Below are positions 14,079-14,320 of a DNA stretch of 14,320 nt, piece after piece (position 1 is the stretch's first letter; each line of letters opens with the position of its first letter). The stretch comes from Soonwooa sp. (GTDB lineage Bacteria; Bacteroidota; Bacteroidia; Flavobacteriales; Weeksellaceae): NCBI RefSeq assembly GCF_030151385.1, contig NZ_JASLDS010000076.1, positions 1-14,320 of the forward strand. Reading direction: 5' to 3'. The position numbers were made by a program, and so were the translations under genes. The notes beneath the pieces are model-generated. The model saw only the letters and a list, made by a program, of their open reading frames with translations, was not told the origin of the DNA and ran no database searches.

Positions 14079-14108
14079 GCAATTTACACTTTCGAAAATT
14101 AAAACAAA
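14079..14108 (-). promoter_or_regulatory. Probable promoter of PAP2/BlaI pair
   Basis: On the minus strand TTTG (complement of 14105-14108) is followed after 18 bases by TAAATTGC (complement of 14079-14086). This fits the Bacteroidota -33/-7 spacing, though the -7 box departs from TAnnTTTG at the end. The start codon lies 23 bases beyond. The -7 box is part of a motif that occurs in two other intergenic regions of this window. Confidence 0.5.
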
Positions 14109-14189
14109 TCACAGATTCAATAATTAATTTCCGTGTATTTGCCGAGTTATTAATTTAAGCATAACAATATTAATAACTGAAGATATTTT

Positions 14190-14199
14190 CTTATTTTTG
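14190..14199 (+). promoter_or_regulatory. Probable pdhA promoter, -7 box
   Basis: CTTATTTTTG, containing the full TAnnTTTG match TATTTTTG (14192-14199), ends 20 bases before the A of the pdhA ATG. No -33 TTG is evident at the usual distance. Sequence and spacing are identical to the lpdA promoter. Confidence 0.6.
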
Positions 14200-14218
14200 C
14201 TAAATATTTCGAAATCAT

Positions 14219-14320
14219 ATGAAAGAATTTTCCAAAGAGATTTACCTTAAATGGTACGAGGATATGACGATGTGGAGAAGGTTTGAAGACAAATGCCGTT
14301 CTCTTTACTTAAAACAAAAA
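14219..14320 (+). CDS. pdhA: Pyruvate dehydrogenase E1 subunit alpha, 5' part
   Basis: The first 34 codons are present and the gene runs off the window. The translation starts MKEFSKEIYLKWYEDMTMWR and continues with RRFEDKCRSLYL. This is the characteristic N-terminus of flavobacterial PdhA, where the helix with M-x-x-W-R-R-F-E-D/E precedes the thiamine-diphosphate-binding domain. The enzyme decarboxylates pyruvate and passes the acetyl group to the lipoyl arm of E2, which the lpdA product then reoxidises. The start is the first ATG after a well-placed -7 box. The catalytic and ThDP-binding motifs lie beyond the window. Confidence 0.9.
   Translation, partial: MKEFSKEIYLKWYEDMTMWRRFEDKCRSLYLKQK

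Overview
The window reads as a chromosomal segment of a low-GC Bacteroidota bacterium of the Flavobacteriia, most like Chryseobacterium and its relatives in the Weeksellaceae. The reasons are the AT-rich composition, A-rich translation starts without clear Shine-Dalgarno sites, TAnnTTTG-type -7 boxes, a type IX secretion (T9SS) C-terminal sorting domain, and flavobacterial-looking E1-alpha and E3 proteins. The genus is an inference, since no search could be run. Genes are densely packed. I see no rRNA, tRNA, CRISPR array, prophage or complete insertion sequence.

Left part (1-4345, plus strand): lpdA (E3 of 2-oxoacid dehydrogenase complexes) ends in a strong terminator. A likely three-gene transcription unit follows: an exported TPR protein, a single-pass membrane protein with an SH3-like domain and a calcium-loop-like motif, and a patatin-like phospholipase. 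The third gene converges on and overlaps the next unit by 29 bases.

Middle (4317-9293): a minus-strand unit encodes a voltage-gated-type K+ channel with a C-terminal zinc ribbon, a secreted M28 peptidase of the carboxypeptidase Q type, and an alpha/beta-hydrolase lipoprotein. Divergent from it, a plus-strand pair encodes a Nif3-family protein and a coiled-coil protein whose zinc-ribbon fold has lost every cysteine. A bidirectional terminator closes this pair.

Right-middle (9347-12405, minus strand): a LysR regulator lies one base downstream of a small NUMOD4/HNH-like protein that lacks the usual HNH histidine. Upstream of them is a 192-bp MITE-like element with terminal inverted repeats and two internal hairpins. 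Next comes a T9SS-secreted right-handed beta-helix protein.

Right end (12406-14320): a small RRM RNA-binding protein (plus) converges on a minus-strand pair of a PAP2-type membrane phosphatase and a BlaI-like repressor with a lysine-rich tail. The window ends in the first 34 codons of pdhA (pyruvate dehydrogenase E1 alpha). lpdA and pdhA, which encode parts of the same complex but lie 14 kb apart, share the same 10-base -7 region at exactly the same distance from their start codons.

I did not find a clear new multi-gene defence or biosynthetic system. The observations most worth following are the degenerate HNH-like/LysR pair, the MITE-like element beside it, the cysteine-free zinc-ribbon protein, and the shared lpdA/pdhA promoter layout.
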